NCBI RefSeq assembly: GCF_003326755.1
Contig: NZ_JPWH01000024.1
Span: 1 to 64,000 of the forward strand
From: Thalassospira profundimaris
GTDB taxonomy: Bacteria; Pseudomonadota; Alphaproteobacteria; Rhodospirillales; Thalassospiraceae
Reading direction: 5' to 3'
DNA length: 64,000 nucleotides
Position numbers and translations under genes: made by a program. Of the stretch, positions 1 through 7,126 are shown one piece after another (position 1 is the stretch's first letter; every line of letters starts with the position of its first letter). The notes beneath the pieces are model-generated. The model saw only the letters and a list, made by a program, of their open reading frames with translations. It was not told the DNA's origin and searched no databases.

Positions 1-3000
1 TCCTTGCTTTCAGTGGGCCGTCCATACATGGGAAATGTGGGAGCAGATAGAGCTGGCGCAACGCATCGCGGGCATAGGCGGATTCCAGATTGTCCTCGGG
101 CCGGAACAGCCCCTGACCGCCGGTCTGGCGCTGGCCGCGGGTGATCGCGCCCAGCGTGTCGAGGCGGCGGGCGATGGTAGAGAGAAAGCGCTTCTCGGCC
201 TTGACGTCCGTGGCGATGGGTCTGAACAGCGGCGGCTGAGCCTGATTGGTGCGGTTGGTGCGGCCCAGCCCCTGAATGGCGGCATCTGCCTTCCAGCCCG
301 GCTCCAGGAGGTAATGCACGCGCAGCCGCTGGTTTTTCGCCGAGAGTTCGGCGTGATAGCTGCGCCCCGTGCCACCCGCATCCGAGAACACGAGGATGCG
401 CTTCTGGTCATCCATGAAGGCCGAGGTCTCGGCAAGATTGGCAGAAGGTGCACGGTTCTCGACCGCCAAACGCGCCGATGCCCCGTCGCCCTTGCGCACG
501 ATCCGGCGCGAGCGGCCCGTGACCTCCGCCACCATATCCGTGCCGAAGCGCTGGACAATCTGATCGAGCGCCCCCGGCACGGCGGGAAGCGAACCCAGCT
601 GCTCCAGCATCTCGTCGCGCCGCGCTACGGCTTCGCGGCTTTCGACCGGCTGACCATCGCGGAAGACGGGGCGTGACGAGAGGTTCCCCTCGCCATCGGT
701 AAACGGCTCATAGAGCTGTACCGGGAAGGAATGCTGCAAATACGAGCCAACATATTCCCTCGGGGTGACATCGACGGAAATATCGCTCCATTCCTCGGTC
801 GGGATCTCGGAAAGCCGCCGTTCCATCAGGGCTTCGCCGGTCGAGACGATCTGGATGACGGCGGCATGGCCCGCTTCCAGATCGGCCTCGATGGACCGGA
901 TCAGGGTCGGGGTTTTCATGGAAGTCAGCAGATGGCCGAAGAAGCGCTGTTTGGTGCTCTCAAAGGCCGAACGGGCGGCGGATTTGGCCTGCCGGTTCAG
1001 CGTTCCCTCGCTGCCGGTGATGTTGGCGGCTTCCATTGCCGCGTCCAGATTGTTGTGAATGACGGCGAAAGCCCCGGCGTAGGCATCATAGATGCGGCGC
1101 TGTTCATCCGTGAGCTGATGCTCGATCAGTTCATATTCAACGCCATCATAGGAGAGCGAGCGGGCGGTATAGAGGCCGAGGGATCGCAGATCGCGGGCCA
1201 GCACTTCCATGGCCGCAACGCCACCGGCTTCGATCGCCTCAACGAACTCGGCGCGGGTCTGGAACGGAAAATCCTCACCGCCCCAGAGGCCAAGGCGCTG
1301 CGCATAGGCGAGATTGTGAACTGTGGTGGCGCCGGTCGCCGAGACATAAACCACGCGGGCGTCGGGCAGCGCGTGCTGAAGCCGCAGGCCCGCACTTCCT
1401 TGCTGCGAGGCGGCGACATCACCGCGTTCTCCTTTTCCGCCACCGGCATTCTGCATGGAATGGCTCTCGTCGAATATGATGGCTCCATCGAAATCGGACC
1501 CCAACCATTCGACGATCTGCTTGACGCGCGAAACCTTCTCGCCCCGGTCGTCGGAGCGTAGCGTGGCATAGGTGGTAAAAAGGATGCCTTCCGACAACGT
1601 GATTGGCTTGCCTTGCGGGAAGCGTGACAGAGGCGTGACAAGCAGCCGTTCCATGCCGAGCGCCGACCAGTCGCGCTGCGCGTCCTCGATCAGCTTATCG
1701 GATTTGGAGATCCAGATCGCCTTGCGCCGACCGCGCAGCCAGTTGTCGAGAATGATGGCGGCGGACTGGCGTCCCTTGCCAGCGCCGGTTCCATCACCGA
1801 GCATGAAGCCCCGGCGAAAGCGGATTGATCCCGCAGCATCCTCGGGCGCAGCGCTCACATTGTCGAAATGCTCGTCCACGGTCCATGCGCCGGCGAGATG
1901 ATCGGCATGGGCTTCACCGGCATAGATCACCGTTTCAAGCTGGGCGTTCGACAGACGCGCGCAGATGTCAGCGGGCAGCATGGGCCGGTAGGAGGGCTTC
2001 GGCGGTGCGACCGAGGCCATGGCGGCGGATTGCACCAGTTTGGTCGGATGCGGCTGCGCGCCAGCAATGCGCAGCGATTGCAGCGCATATTCCTCATAGA
2101 TCGCGTCGGACAGGCGAGCGCCTTCGGGTGGCGTCCAGTCCACGGTCTCATAGGCGAGTTCGACGCCCTCGGGATCTTTGGCGGGAGCAGCGACAGGCCG
2201 AGCAGCAGTCGCGCGGGCCAGATAGCCCCGCACGGTTTTCGGCGCGGCGGTCGAAGCGGGAAAGACGATCTTCGGTAGTGATACCGGCAGGCGCTGCGGG
2301 ACCAGCGCCTCGATCCATCCGATCAGCGTGGCTACATCGGGGGCGATTCCCGGTGAGGTCGGAAAACTCGCCGGATATTCGGCGGGTAATTTGTCGATCA
2401 CGGTCAGCCGCGTGTCGATCGTGGTGCCGTGCTTTGCATAGACCGCGCCATCGACGGCGGCGCTGAACACCACGCGACCACGGGCCTGCAAGCGGATGAA
2501 CGCGTCCCGCCATGCCGGAGCTTCGGGGCCAAAGCCAGCGCCGGTGATCGTCACCAGCCGACCGCCCGGAGCAAGACGGGCCAGCGCCGAGGCGACATGG
2601 CGAAGCGCAGCATCCGCCATCCGTCCCTCGACATTGGCCATTACCGAGAATGGCGGGTTCATCAGCACCACCGACGGCACGGCCTCCGGTGCCAGATGAT
2701 TGTCGATCTGGGCGGCGTCGCATCGGGTGACGGGACAGGCCGGAAAGAGGGACGAGAGAAGATCGGCGCGGATCTCGGCGAGTTCATTGAGGATCAGCGA
2801 ACCGCCGGCAGTCTGTGCCAGGATCGCCATCAGGCCGGTGCCAGCCGAGGGCTCCATCACCCTATCATCAGGCGTGATGGCGGCAGCCGTCAGAGCGGCA
2901 AGGCCGAGCGGGATCGGCGTCGAAAACTGCTGGAAGCTCTGGCTTTCCTCGGAACGCCGGGTCTGCGTGGGCAACAGCGCCGCGATCTTTGCCAACACGG

Positions 3001-3283
3001 AAATCCGTGCAGCCGGAGACGCGGCTTTACGGAAAAGCGCCTTTCCGTATTTGCGTAAGAAAAGGACGGTAGCGACCTCACCGGCCTCATAGGCGAGCTT
3101 CCAGTCCCAGGCGCCGGTAGCGTCCGACGCGCTGAAAGCCGTTTCCATCGCACCGCGCAATGTCACGGCATCGACGCGCTGACCGCGTTCGAGATGGGGG
3201 AGCAGATGATTGGCCGCAGCCAGGATCGCTGGCGCAGCCGCCAGCGGCGTGACCGGATCGGCCACGGGGAAAACCATGTTCAT
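1..3283 (-). CDS. Strawberry-notch-like helicase/DNA methylase fusion (3' end outside window)
   Basis: A single open frame runs leftward from ATG at 3283 off the left edge, about 1094 codons, so it is partial. The N-terminal part holds an N6-adenine methyltransferase-like domain with an NPPF motif near residue 208. An SF2 helicase-like part follows: a Walker A-like GDGTGAGKGRQ near 494, DESH near 603, and a motif VI-like QGLGRTNRTNQ near 1003. This order matches the strawberry-notch N-terminal family of large methylase/helicase proteins, common on alphaproteobacterial plasmids and ICEs and thought to act on incoming or replicating element DNA. The exact role is unknown. An AGG lies just upstream of the start; a second ATG is two codons in. 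It sits at the end of a minus-strand row of element genes. Confidence 0.85.
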   Translation of the reverse strand, partial: MNMVFPVADPVTPLAAAPAILAAANHLLPHLERGQRVDAVTLRGAMETAFSASDATGAWDWKLAYEAGEVATVLFLRKYGKALFRKAASPAARISVLAKIAALLPTQTRRSEESQSFQQFSTPIPLGLAALTAAAITPDDRVMEPSAGTGLMAILAQTAGGSLILNELAEIRADLLSSLFPACPVTRCDAAQIDNHLAPEAVPSVVLMNPPFSVMANVEGRMADAALRHVASALARLAPGGRLVTITGAGFGPEAPAWRDAFIRLQARGRVVFSAAVDGAVYAKHGTTIDTRLTVIDKLPAEYPASFPTSPGIAPDVATLIGWIEALVPQRLPVSLPKIVFPASTAAPKTVRGYLARATAARPVAAPAKDPEGVELAYETVDWTPPEGARLSDAIYEEYALQSLRIAGAQPHPTKLVQSAAMASVAPPKPSYRPMLPADICARLSNAQLETVIYAGEAHADHLAGAWTVDEHFDNVSAAPEDAAGSIRFRRGFMLGDGTGAGKGRQSAAIILDNWLRGRRKAIWISKSDKLIEDAQRDWSALGMERLLVTPLSRFPQGKPITLSEGILFTTYATLRSDDRGEKVSRVKQIVEWLGSDFDGAIIFDESHSMQNAGGGKGERGDVAASQQGSAGLRLQHALPDARVVYVSATGATTVHNLAYAQRLGLWGGEDFPFQTRAEFVEAIEAGGVAAMEVLARDLRSLGLYTARSLSYDGVEYELIEHQLTDEQRRIYDAYAGAFAVIHNNLDAAMEAANITGSEGTLNRQAKSAARSAFESTKQRFFGHLLTSMKTPTLIRSIEADLEAGHAAVIQIVSTGEALMERRLSEIPTEEWSDISVDVTPREYVGSYLQHSFPVQLYEPFTDGEGNLSSRPVFRDGQPVESREAVARRDEMLEQLGSLPAVPGALDQIVQRFGTDMVAEVTGRSRRIVRKGDGASARLAVENRAPSANLAETSAFMDDQKRILVFSDAGGTGRSYHAELSAKNQRLRVHYLLEPGWKADAAIQGLGRTNRTNQAQPPLFRPIATDVKAEKRFLSTIARRLDTLGAITRGQRQTGGQGLFRPEDNLESAYARDALRQLYLLPHFPCMDGPLKAR

Positions 3284-3391
3284 GTCGGGAACCTCAGGAG
3301 AGTGGGAAGGACAAGCCCGGACGGCGCTCTCTCTCTCGACCGCCCTGACCTGACCACTTCCGGCCCACCTCTCACTCTCAAAGCGCAGCAT

Positions 3392-3425
3392 AAAAAAAGC
3401 GCCCCCACCGGACGGCGGGGCGCTT
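3392..3425 (-). terminator. Rho-independent terminator after the 214-aa gene
   Basis: On the minus strand a GC-rich hairpin (AGCGCCCC pairing with GGGGGCGCT) is followed by seven T residues. It lies directly downstream of the gene ending at 3444 and upstream of the strawberry-notch gene, so the two are probably separate transcription units. Confidence 0.75.
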
Positions 3426-3443
3426 GGCAGTGTCTTCCCGGGA

Positions 3444-4088
3444 TCATCCGAAGCGGCGACCGGCTTCGGTAAAGGTGTATTCATTGGCAGCGATGGTTTC
3501 ATCGACCACTCCGTCCGAGGACAGATAATCATATTCGCGCTCAAGCTGGCGGTAGAGCCAGCGGGCCAGATCGCGCAGCGCCTCGATGATCGTCTCCTCG
3601 GTATCGGCGGTCATGTCCTGCCCGGTCGGGCTGTCGCGCTCGGCCGAGATCGACATGCAGTATTCGTGGTAATAATGGCCGCGATGACTGACTTCGGCGC
3701 GAAGCTGGTAGAAATTGCGCCGCTGGACCGTCTGCAGGGCATCGGCGATGCGATGCAATTCGGTGTCCTGTGGTGCGTGCTCCCGAATAAGGCGCGGAGC
3801 ATCCTTCGGGTAGGAATACCAGGATTCAAAGCACGCGCCGTCCCCCTGCGAGGAAAAGCCCCGGAACCAGATGCAGGGGTCTTGCCGTGTGCCGCCGCCC
3901 ATCAACCGGACGGTTCGGGTCTTGAGGTTCAGCCCGAGGATTTCCGCAATACGCTGGAAATCCTCGTAGACGGTATCGTACCAGTCATAATCTAAGCCGC
4001 CCTCGCGATACCAGGCGCGAGCCTTCTCCCTCGCCGCATCGGACAGTTCGTCGAACCGATAGACGGTGGTTTCGATGATGTCAGGCAT
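3444..4088 (-). CDS. Hypothetical element protein, 214 aa
   Basis: The start is placed at the ATG beginning MPDIIETTVYRF rather than the longer open frame, because the preceding 29 codons read out of frame through the small open frame that ends here in an ATGCCTGA overlap. The protein is soluble, acidic and rich in aromatic residues (YDWYDTVYEDFQ; SHRGHYYHEY), with no membrane segment or catalytic motif that I recognise. Similar proteins recur beside strawberry-notch and ParB genes in alphaproteobacterial elements, so a maintenance or anti-defence role is possible, but that is inference from position only. A clear terminator follows it. Confidence 0.7.
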   Translation of the reverse strand: MPDIIETTVYRFDELSDAAREKARAWYREGGLDYDWYDTVYEDFQRIAEILGLNLKTRTVRLMGGGTRQDPCIWFRGFSSQGDGACFESWYSYPKDAPRLIREHAPQDTELHRIADALQTVQRRNFYQLRAEVSHRGHYYHEYCMSISAERDSPTGQDMTADTEETIIEALRDLARWLYRQLEREYDYLSSDGVVDETIAANEYTFTEAGRRFG

Positions 4089-4236
4089 AGGGGTCGCCTC
4101 CGTCCAGCACAGTGGACAGCCAGCCATCGGTATAGATCCAGTCCACCGTTTCGCCGGTAGCAAGATCAAGGACATGCGCGCCGCCGCCGAAGCCGTCGAT
4201 TCTCGGCCGAGAGCAACTGTTTGCGTATTGAAGGCC
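4081..4236 (-). pseudogene. Startless 51-codon open frame, probable gene remnant
   Basis: These codons directly follow, in the same frame, the TAG stop of the 86-aa gene and end at a TGA overlapping the ATG of the next gene. There is no ATG in frame. The translated end (HVLDLATGETVDWIYTDGW) looks like real protein, so this is probably the 3' remnant of a deleted gene. Stop-codon readthrough extending the 86-aa protein is a less likely alternative. Confidence 0.4.
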
Positions 4237-4497
4237 CTATAGACCCGTCAGACCAAACTCGGTGGCGCAGCGTTTGACGAACTGGATGACATGCTCGGGA
4301 TCGCCGGTGACGTCATCACCCATCCAGAGCTGAGTGCCACCATGTTCTGGCTGGATGGAGAGCACGAAGCCGTCCGATGGCGGATCTTCGGCGGCAGTGT
4401 CATCCGCCAGTGCGTTGTAGAGATCGAGTGCGCGGGCAGCGTTTTCGGGGGTGCCCACGTCAAGCAGGCAAGAAAAGTGCGTGAAATAGTCGGCCAT
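4237..4497 (-). CDS. Hypothetical small acidic protein, 86 aa
   Basis: The start is the ATG of MADYFTHFSCLLDVG, chosen because AGGAG lies six bases upstream. A longer frame to 4566 lacks such a site. The protein is acidic, soluble and without signal peptide; the segment PEHVIQFVKRCATEFGL is a likely terminal helix. The pattern (SCLLDVGTPENAARALDLYNA) resembles small conserved proteins of alphaproteobacterial mobile elements. Function is unknown. It is followed in frame by the startless remnant. Confidence 0.65.
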   Translation of the reverse strand: MADYFTHFSCLLDVGTPENAARALDLYNALADDTAAEDPPSDGFVLSIQPEHGGTQLWMGDDVTGDPEHVIQFVKRCATEFGLTGL

Positions 4498-4562
4498 GAT
4501 GGTCTCCTGAGAAGACATCGCCCGATGCACGACCGGGCCGAATGGGTAAAAAATGATGAAGC

Positions 4563-5111
4563 TCATGCGACCTGTGGCAGGCGGAGCAAATCAGCCGCGG
4601 CGTCGCGCCAGAAGGGATCGACCAGTCGGGCCTCCAGCGCAGCGGCGCGGTAACGCAGCCGTCGCGCCTCGGCGGGATCTGATGCCCGGAATGCCATACC
4701 GCGCAGGCGGCTGGCCTCGGTCACGATCCTGCGTGCCTCGGCATCGGATGCGACCGGCTGTTGCCAGAGGATAATGCCGGCGCGGATTTCACCGGCGAGG
4801 ACCAGGCGCTGATCGCGGTCCTGAATGAGCATGACGCGCGGCTGGAAATACGGAAAGCTGTCCGGCCCCGTGCAAATATCACCGCACGACAGGCGCAAGG
4901 CCCCGGCCTGAATGGCCTCTTCCGGTGATGGGCGTTCCCCAAGCGAGATCACGCGGTCAAAGCTATTCGCCGCGTCACTGGCGTCATAGCTGGCCACACC
5001 GAGGCACGAAATGCGCAGCGGCAGCTTTTGCGACCGATAAAGCGCGGGCAGAACATCGGCCGCCAGAATATGACCGATGGAGCGGAAGGTTTCGGAACGG
5101 GCAAACGTCAT
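4563..5111 (-). CDS. Hypothetical element protein, 182 aa
   Basis: The start is the ATG of MTFARSETF, with GGAG six bases upstream; a GTG three codons earlier is the alternative. The protein is soluble. Its second half is rich in Arg and Ala (EASRLRGMAFRASDPAEARR) and is predicted helical. No known motif is visible. Its 5' leader carries one of the repeated structured motifs (5125-5168) that also precede the ParB and ArdC genes, suggesting it belongs to the same regulon of element core genes. Confidence 0.65.
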   Translation of the reverse strand: MTFARSETFRSIGHILAADVLPALYRSQKLPLRISCLGVASYDASDAANSFDRVISLGERPSPEEAIQAGALRLSCGDICTGPDSFPYFQPRVMLIQDRDQRLVLAGEIRAGIILWQQPVASDAEARRIVTEASRLRGMAFRASDPAEARRLRYRAAALEARLVDPFWRDAAADLLRLPQVA

Positions 5112-5124
5112 CGGGATCACTCCA

Positions 5125-5168
5125 TGACGGGCGCCGGTGAGCCTCTCTCTCCGGCCTTCAACCCGTCA
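5125..5168 (-). promoter_or_regulatory. Structured 5' leader, family A, copy 1
   Basis: On the minus strand TGACGGG opens and CCCGTCA closes a stem that encloses a second hairpin (CCGGAGAGAGAGGC ... CCGG). The stem ends just before the GGAG ribosome-binding site of the downstream gene. Near-identical leaders stand before the ParB (14048-14091) and ArdC (16123-16164) genes. An RNA control element is the inference. Confidence 0.55.
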
Positions 5169-5251
5169 CGGCCGAACGGCCCACACTCTTCCTCTCTGAC
5201 CGGGCTTGTTCCCGGTTCCGCCGCCGACGATGGGGGACCATCGTGAGGCGC

Positions 5252-5311
5252 CGACGGCCCGAAGCGCGGGTCTCCGCGCTCGGGCCGTCGGGGATGAGGC
5301 GCTTTCGCGCC
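5252..5311 (-). terminator. Tandem hairpins after the small membrane ORF
   Basis: A 17-of-18 bp inverted repeat spans 5252-5290 (CGACGGCCCGA ... TCGGGCCGTCG), and a short GGCGC-GCGCC hairpin lies between it and the stop at 5312. There is no T tract, so termination or RNA stabilisation are both possible. Confidence 0.45.
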
Positions 5312-5476
5312 TTACTCCCACGGGTCCAGCTCCAGCTTCACCATGTCGTCGTCGCCGTCGAACTCGGCGGCGGGGCAAGCGGCGTGGGTGCCGTCTCCGG
5401 CCTGGAACACGACGATCACGACCATCAGAGTGGTGGCGAGGCTGGCGGCGAAGGCGGTGGCATCTGCATAGGACAT
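5312..5476 (-). CDS. Small one-pass membrane protein, 54 aa
   Basis: The start is ATG (MSYADATAFAASLA) with AGGAG nine bases upstream. One hydrophobic helix (LATTLMVVIVVFQAG) is followed by an acidic tail ending DDDMVKLELDPWE. No family is recognised. A diverged second copy of the 3' end lies in inverted orientation at 5812-5857, beyond which the IetAS pair begins. The gene is therefore the last intact piece of the element backbone before that cargo. Confidence 0.55.
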   Translation of the reverse strand: MSYADATAFAASLATTLMVVIVVFQAGDGTHAACPAAEFDGDDDMVKLELDPWE

Positions 5477-6118
5477 GGGTTCCGGCTCCTGTCTTTGGAG
5501 GCGAGGGACCATCCCCCGCGCGACAGGTGCCCGAAGTGTCTGACCGGATCTGCAATCACCCGAGGGCGTTCGGACTTTTTCCGAATCCCCGAGGGCGGCA
5601 CGCGAAGCGTCAAGCCGACCCCTTCGGGGTTGAATGTCAAAGAGACGGATCGGACCAAGGTTTGCGAATGGAAGCGGGGTTGGTTTTTCGCATCTGACAG
5701 GTGCCGGATATCCCTTGCAGATGCTTCGCCCGGCCAACCCTTGCCGCCGCATCAACAGAGGAACCGCGTTACAAGCCCGAGACGGAACCGAACCCATGGC
5801 ACGCGCCTTCATGGGATGACGGGGACATGGTGAAGTTGGAACTGGAGCCGCCGCGTGACCCTCCGCCCCCTGTACACGGTATGACGGTCATGCGACCTGA
5901 CCGTTTGATGGACGGAGGTGCGACAGTGGTTCTGAAGGCCAGGTCACAGCGCTCGAATGATGTAAATACAGGGCGATCCGCCGGGCAAAGCCCCGCAACG
6001 CGCACCTGTGGGCACAACAAATATGCCCATGTGCGACTTGTTTCGATCACGCCGATCTTTCCAAAACCGCGAGAGTCAATTAGGATTCGACGAAAAGACA
6101 GACGACTGGGGCGACGCG
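5477..6118. other. Non-coding junction region before ietA
   Basis: About 640 bp without a convincing gene on either strand. It contains the inverted fragment of the small membrane ORF (5812-5857) and short inverted repeats. Open frames here lack ribosome-binding sites and read as shadows. The region looks like the scar between the element backbone and the IetAS cargo and should contain the ietA promoter, which I could not fix. Confidence 0.4.
5812..5857 (+). repeat. Inverted, diverged copy of the small ORF 3' end
   Basis: The plus strand reads DDGDMVKLELEP, matching DDDMVKLELDP at the end of the minus-strand small ORF (5319-5355) at both DNA and protein level, with several synonymous changes. 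It marks a duplication or rearrangement at the edge of the IetAS insertion. Confidence 0.55.
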
Positions 6119-7126
6119 GTGTCAAATGCGAAACAGATACTGGCGATGCTCAGAAGCCAGGCGGAAGGCGATGAAGAACAGTTCTTCTCCATCGCGCTTC
6201 AGGTTGCGGCTGGCGAGGCGCGCCAAGGACACCGTGCGACCGCAGAGGATATCCGTGCGGCAGTGGATGCCGCACGTTCACAGCGCGGCACGCGGGCGTC
6301 TGTCCCGATCGCCTTTTCTCGACCCCGTGGAGACCTCGACAGCCTTCTCGATCTGCGGGACCCGCAGATCCATCTTGCCGATGTGGTGCTGAATGCAGAC
6401 GTGAAAGGTCATCTCGAAGCGGTTGTGCTTCAGCAACAGCGTCGGGATTGGCTCCGGGAACATGGGAAGACACCGAGCCGCCGCCTCCTCTTTGCCGGAC
6501 CTCCGGGATCGGGGAAGACGATGACCGCCGAGGCGCTCGCGGGCGAACTCCATCTTCCTCTGTTCGTGATCCGCCTAGAAACCCTGATTACGCGCTTTAT
6601 GGGGGAAACGGCCGCCAAACTGCGTCTGGTTTTCGACGAAGCGCAGAAGCGCAGAGGTGTTTATCTCTTTGATGAATTCGATGCCGTGGGCAGCGACAGG
6701 TTGGCGACGAATGATGTCGCGGAAATGCGGCGGGTACTGAACAGCTTCCTGCAGTTCATGGAAGAGCCTTCTGCGACCGACAGTGTTCTGGTGGCTGCCA
6801 CGAACCACCCCTCTCTTCTCGACCGCGCGTTACTACGGCGCTTCGATGAAGTTCTGCAGTTCGAGATGCCATCAGCAGATGAAGTGCGCGCCATTATCAA
6901 GGCCCATCTGTCGCCGATGAAATATCCCAAGATCAATTGGAAAACCATTGTTGCCGCGGCCACCTGCCTCAGTCAGGCGGAGATTGTCCATGCAGCAGAA
7001 GAGACCGTGAAAGCGGCAATCCTTTCAGAACGAAATCAGATTTCCACCGCCGATCTGACGCGCGAACTTCGCAAACGCCAGGCCATGAGAACGGTGTTCT
7101 CTGAAGAACAGGGACACATTGGCTGA
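6119..7126 (+). CDS. ietA: AAA+ ATPase of an IetAS-type defence/stability pair
   Basis: The start is taken as GTG at 6119 (VSNAKQILAMLRSQAEGDEEQF), which matches the usual N-terminus of this family; upstream codons look unrelated. The protein is 335 aa. It has a Walker A motif (AGPPGSGKTM), Walker B (VYLFDEFDAVG), sensor 1 region (VLVAATNHP) and an arginine-finger region (LLRRFDEVLQF), so it is a classical single-domain AAA+ ATPase. It overlaps the subtilase gene by 8 bp. IetA/IetS was described as a plasmid-stability toxin-antitoxin pair in Agrobacterium, and ATPase plus S8 protease (ietAS) as an antiphage system. The ATPase is thought to control or feed the protease. Confidence 0.85.
   Translation: MSNAKQILAMLRSQAEGDEEQFFSIALQVAAGEARQGHRATAEDIRAAVDAARSQRGTRASVPIAFSRPRGDLDSLLDLRDPQIHLADVVLNADVKGHLEAVVLQQQRRDWLREHGKTPSRRLLFAGPPGSGKTMTAEALAGELHLPLFVIRLETLITRFMGETAAKLRLVFDEAQKRRGVYLFDEFDAVGSDRLATNDVAEMRRVLNSFLQFMEEPSATDSVLVAATNHPSLLDRALLRRFDEVLQFEMPSADEVRAIIKAHLSPMKYPKINWKTIVAAATCLSQAEIVHAAEETVKAAILSERNQISTADLTRELRKRQAMRTVFSEEQGHIG

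Noticed and set aside
731-1561. Plus-strand open frame (276 codons) within the strawberry-notch region
   Set aside because: The minus strand shows a continuous frame with helicase motifs through the same DNA; the plus-strand frame is a shadow.
6008-6118. Longer N-terminus for ietA starting at 6008
   Set aside because: The added residues (MGTTNMPMCDLFRSRRSFQN) resemble nothing in the family, while GTG at 6119 gives the usual family start.
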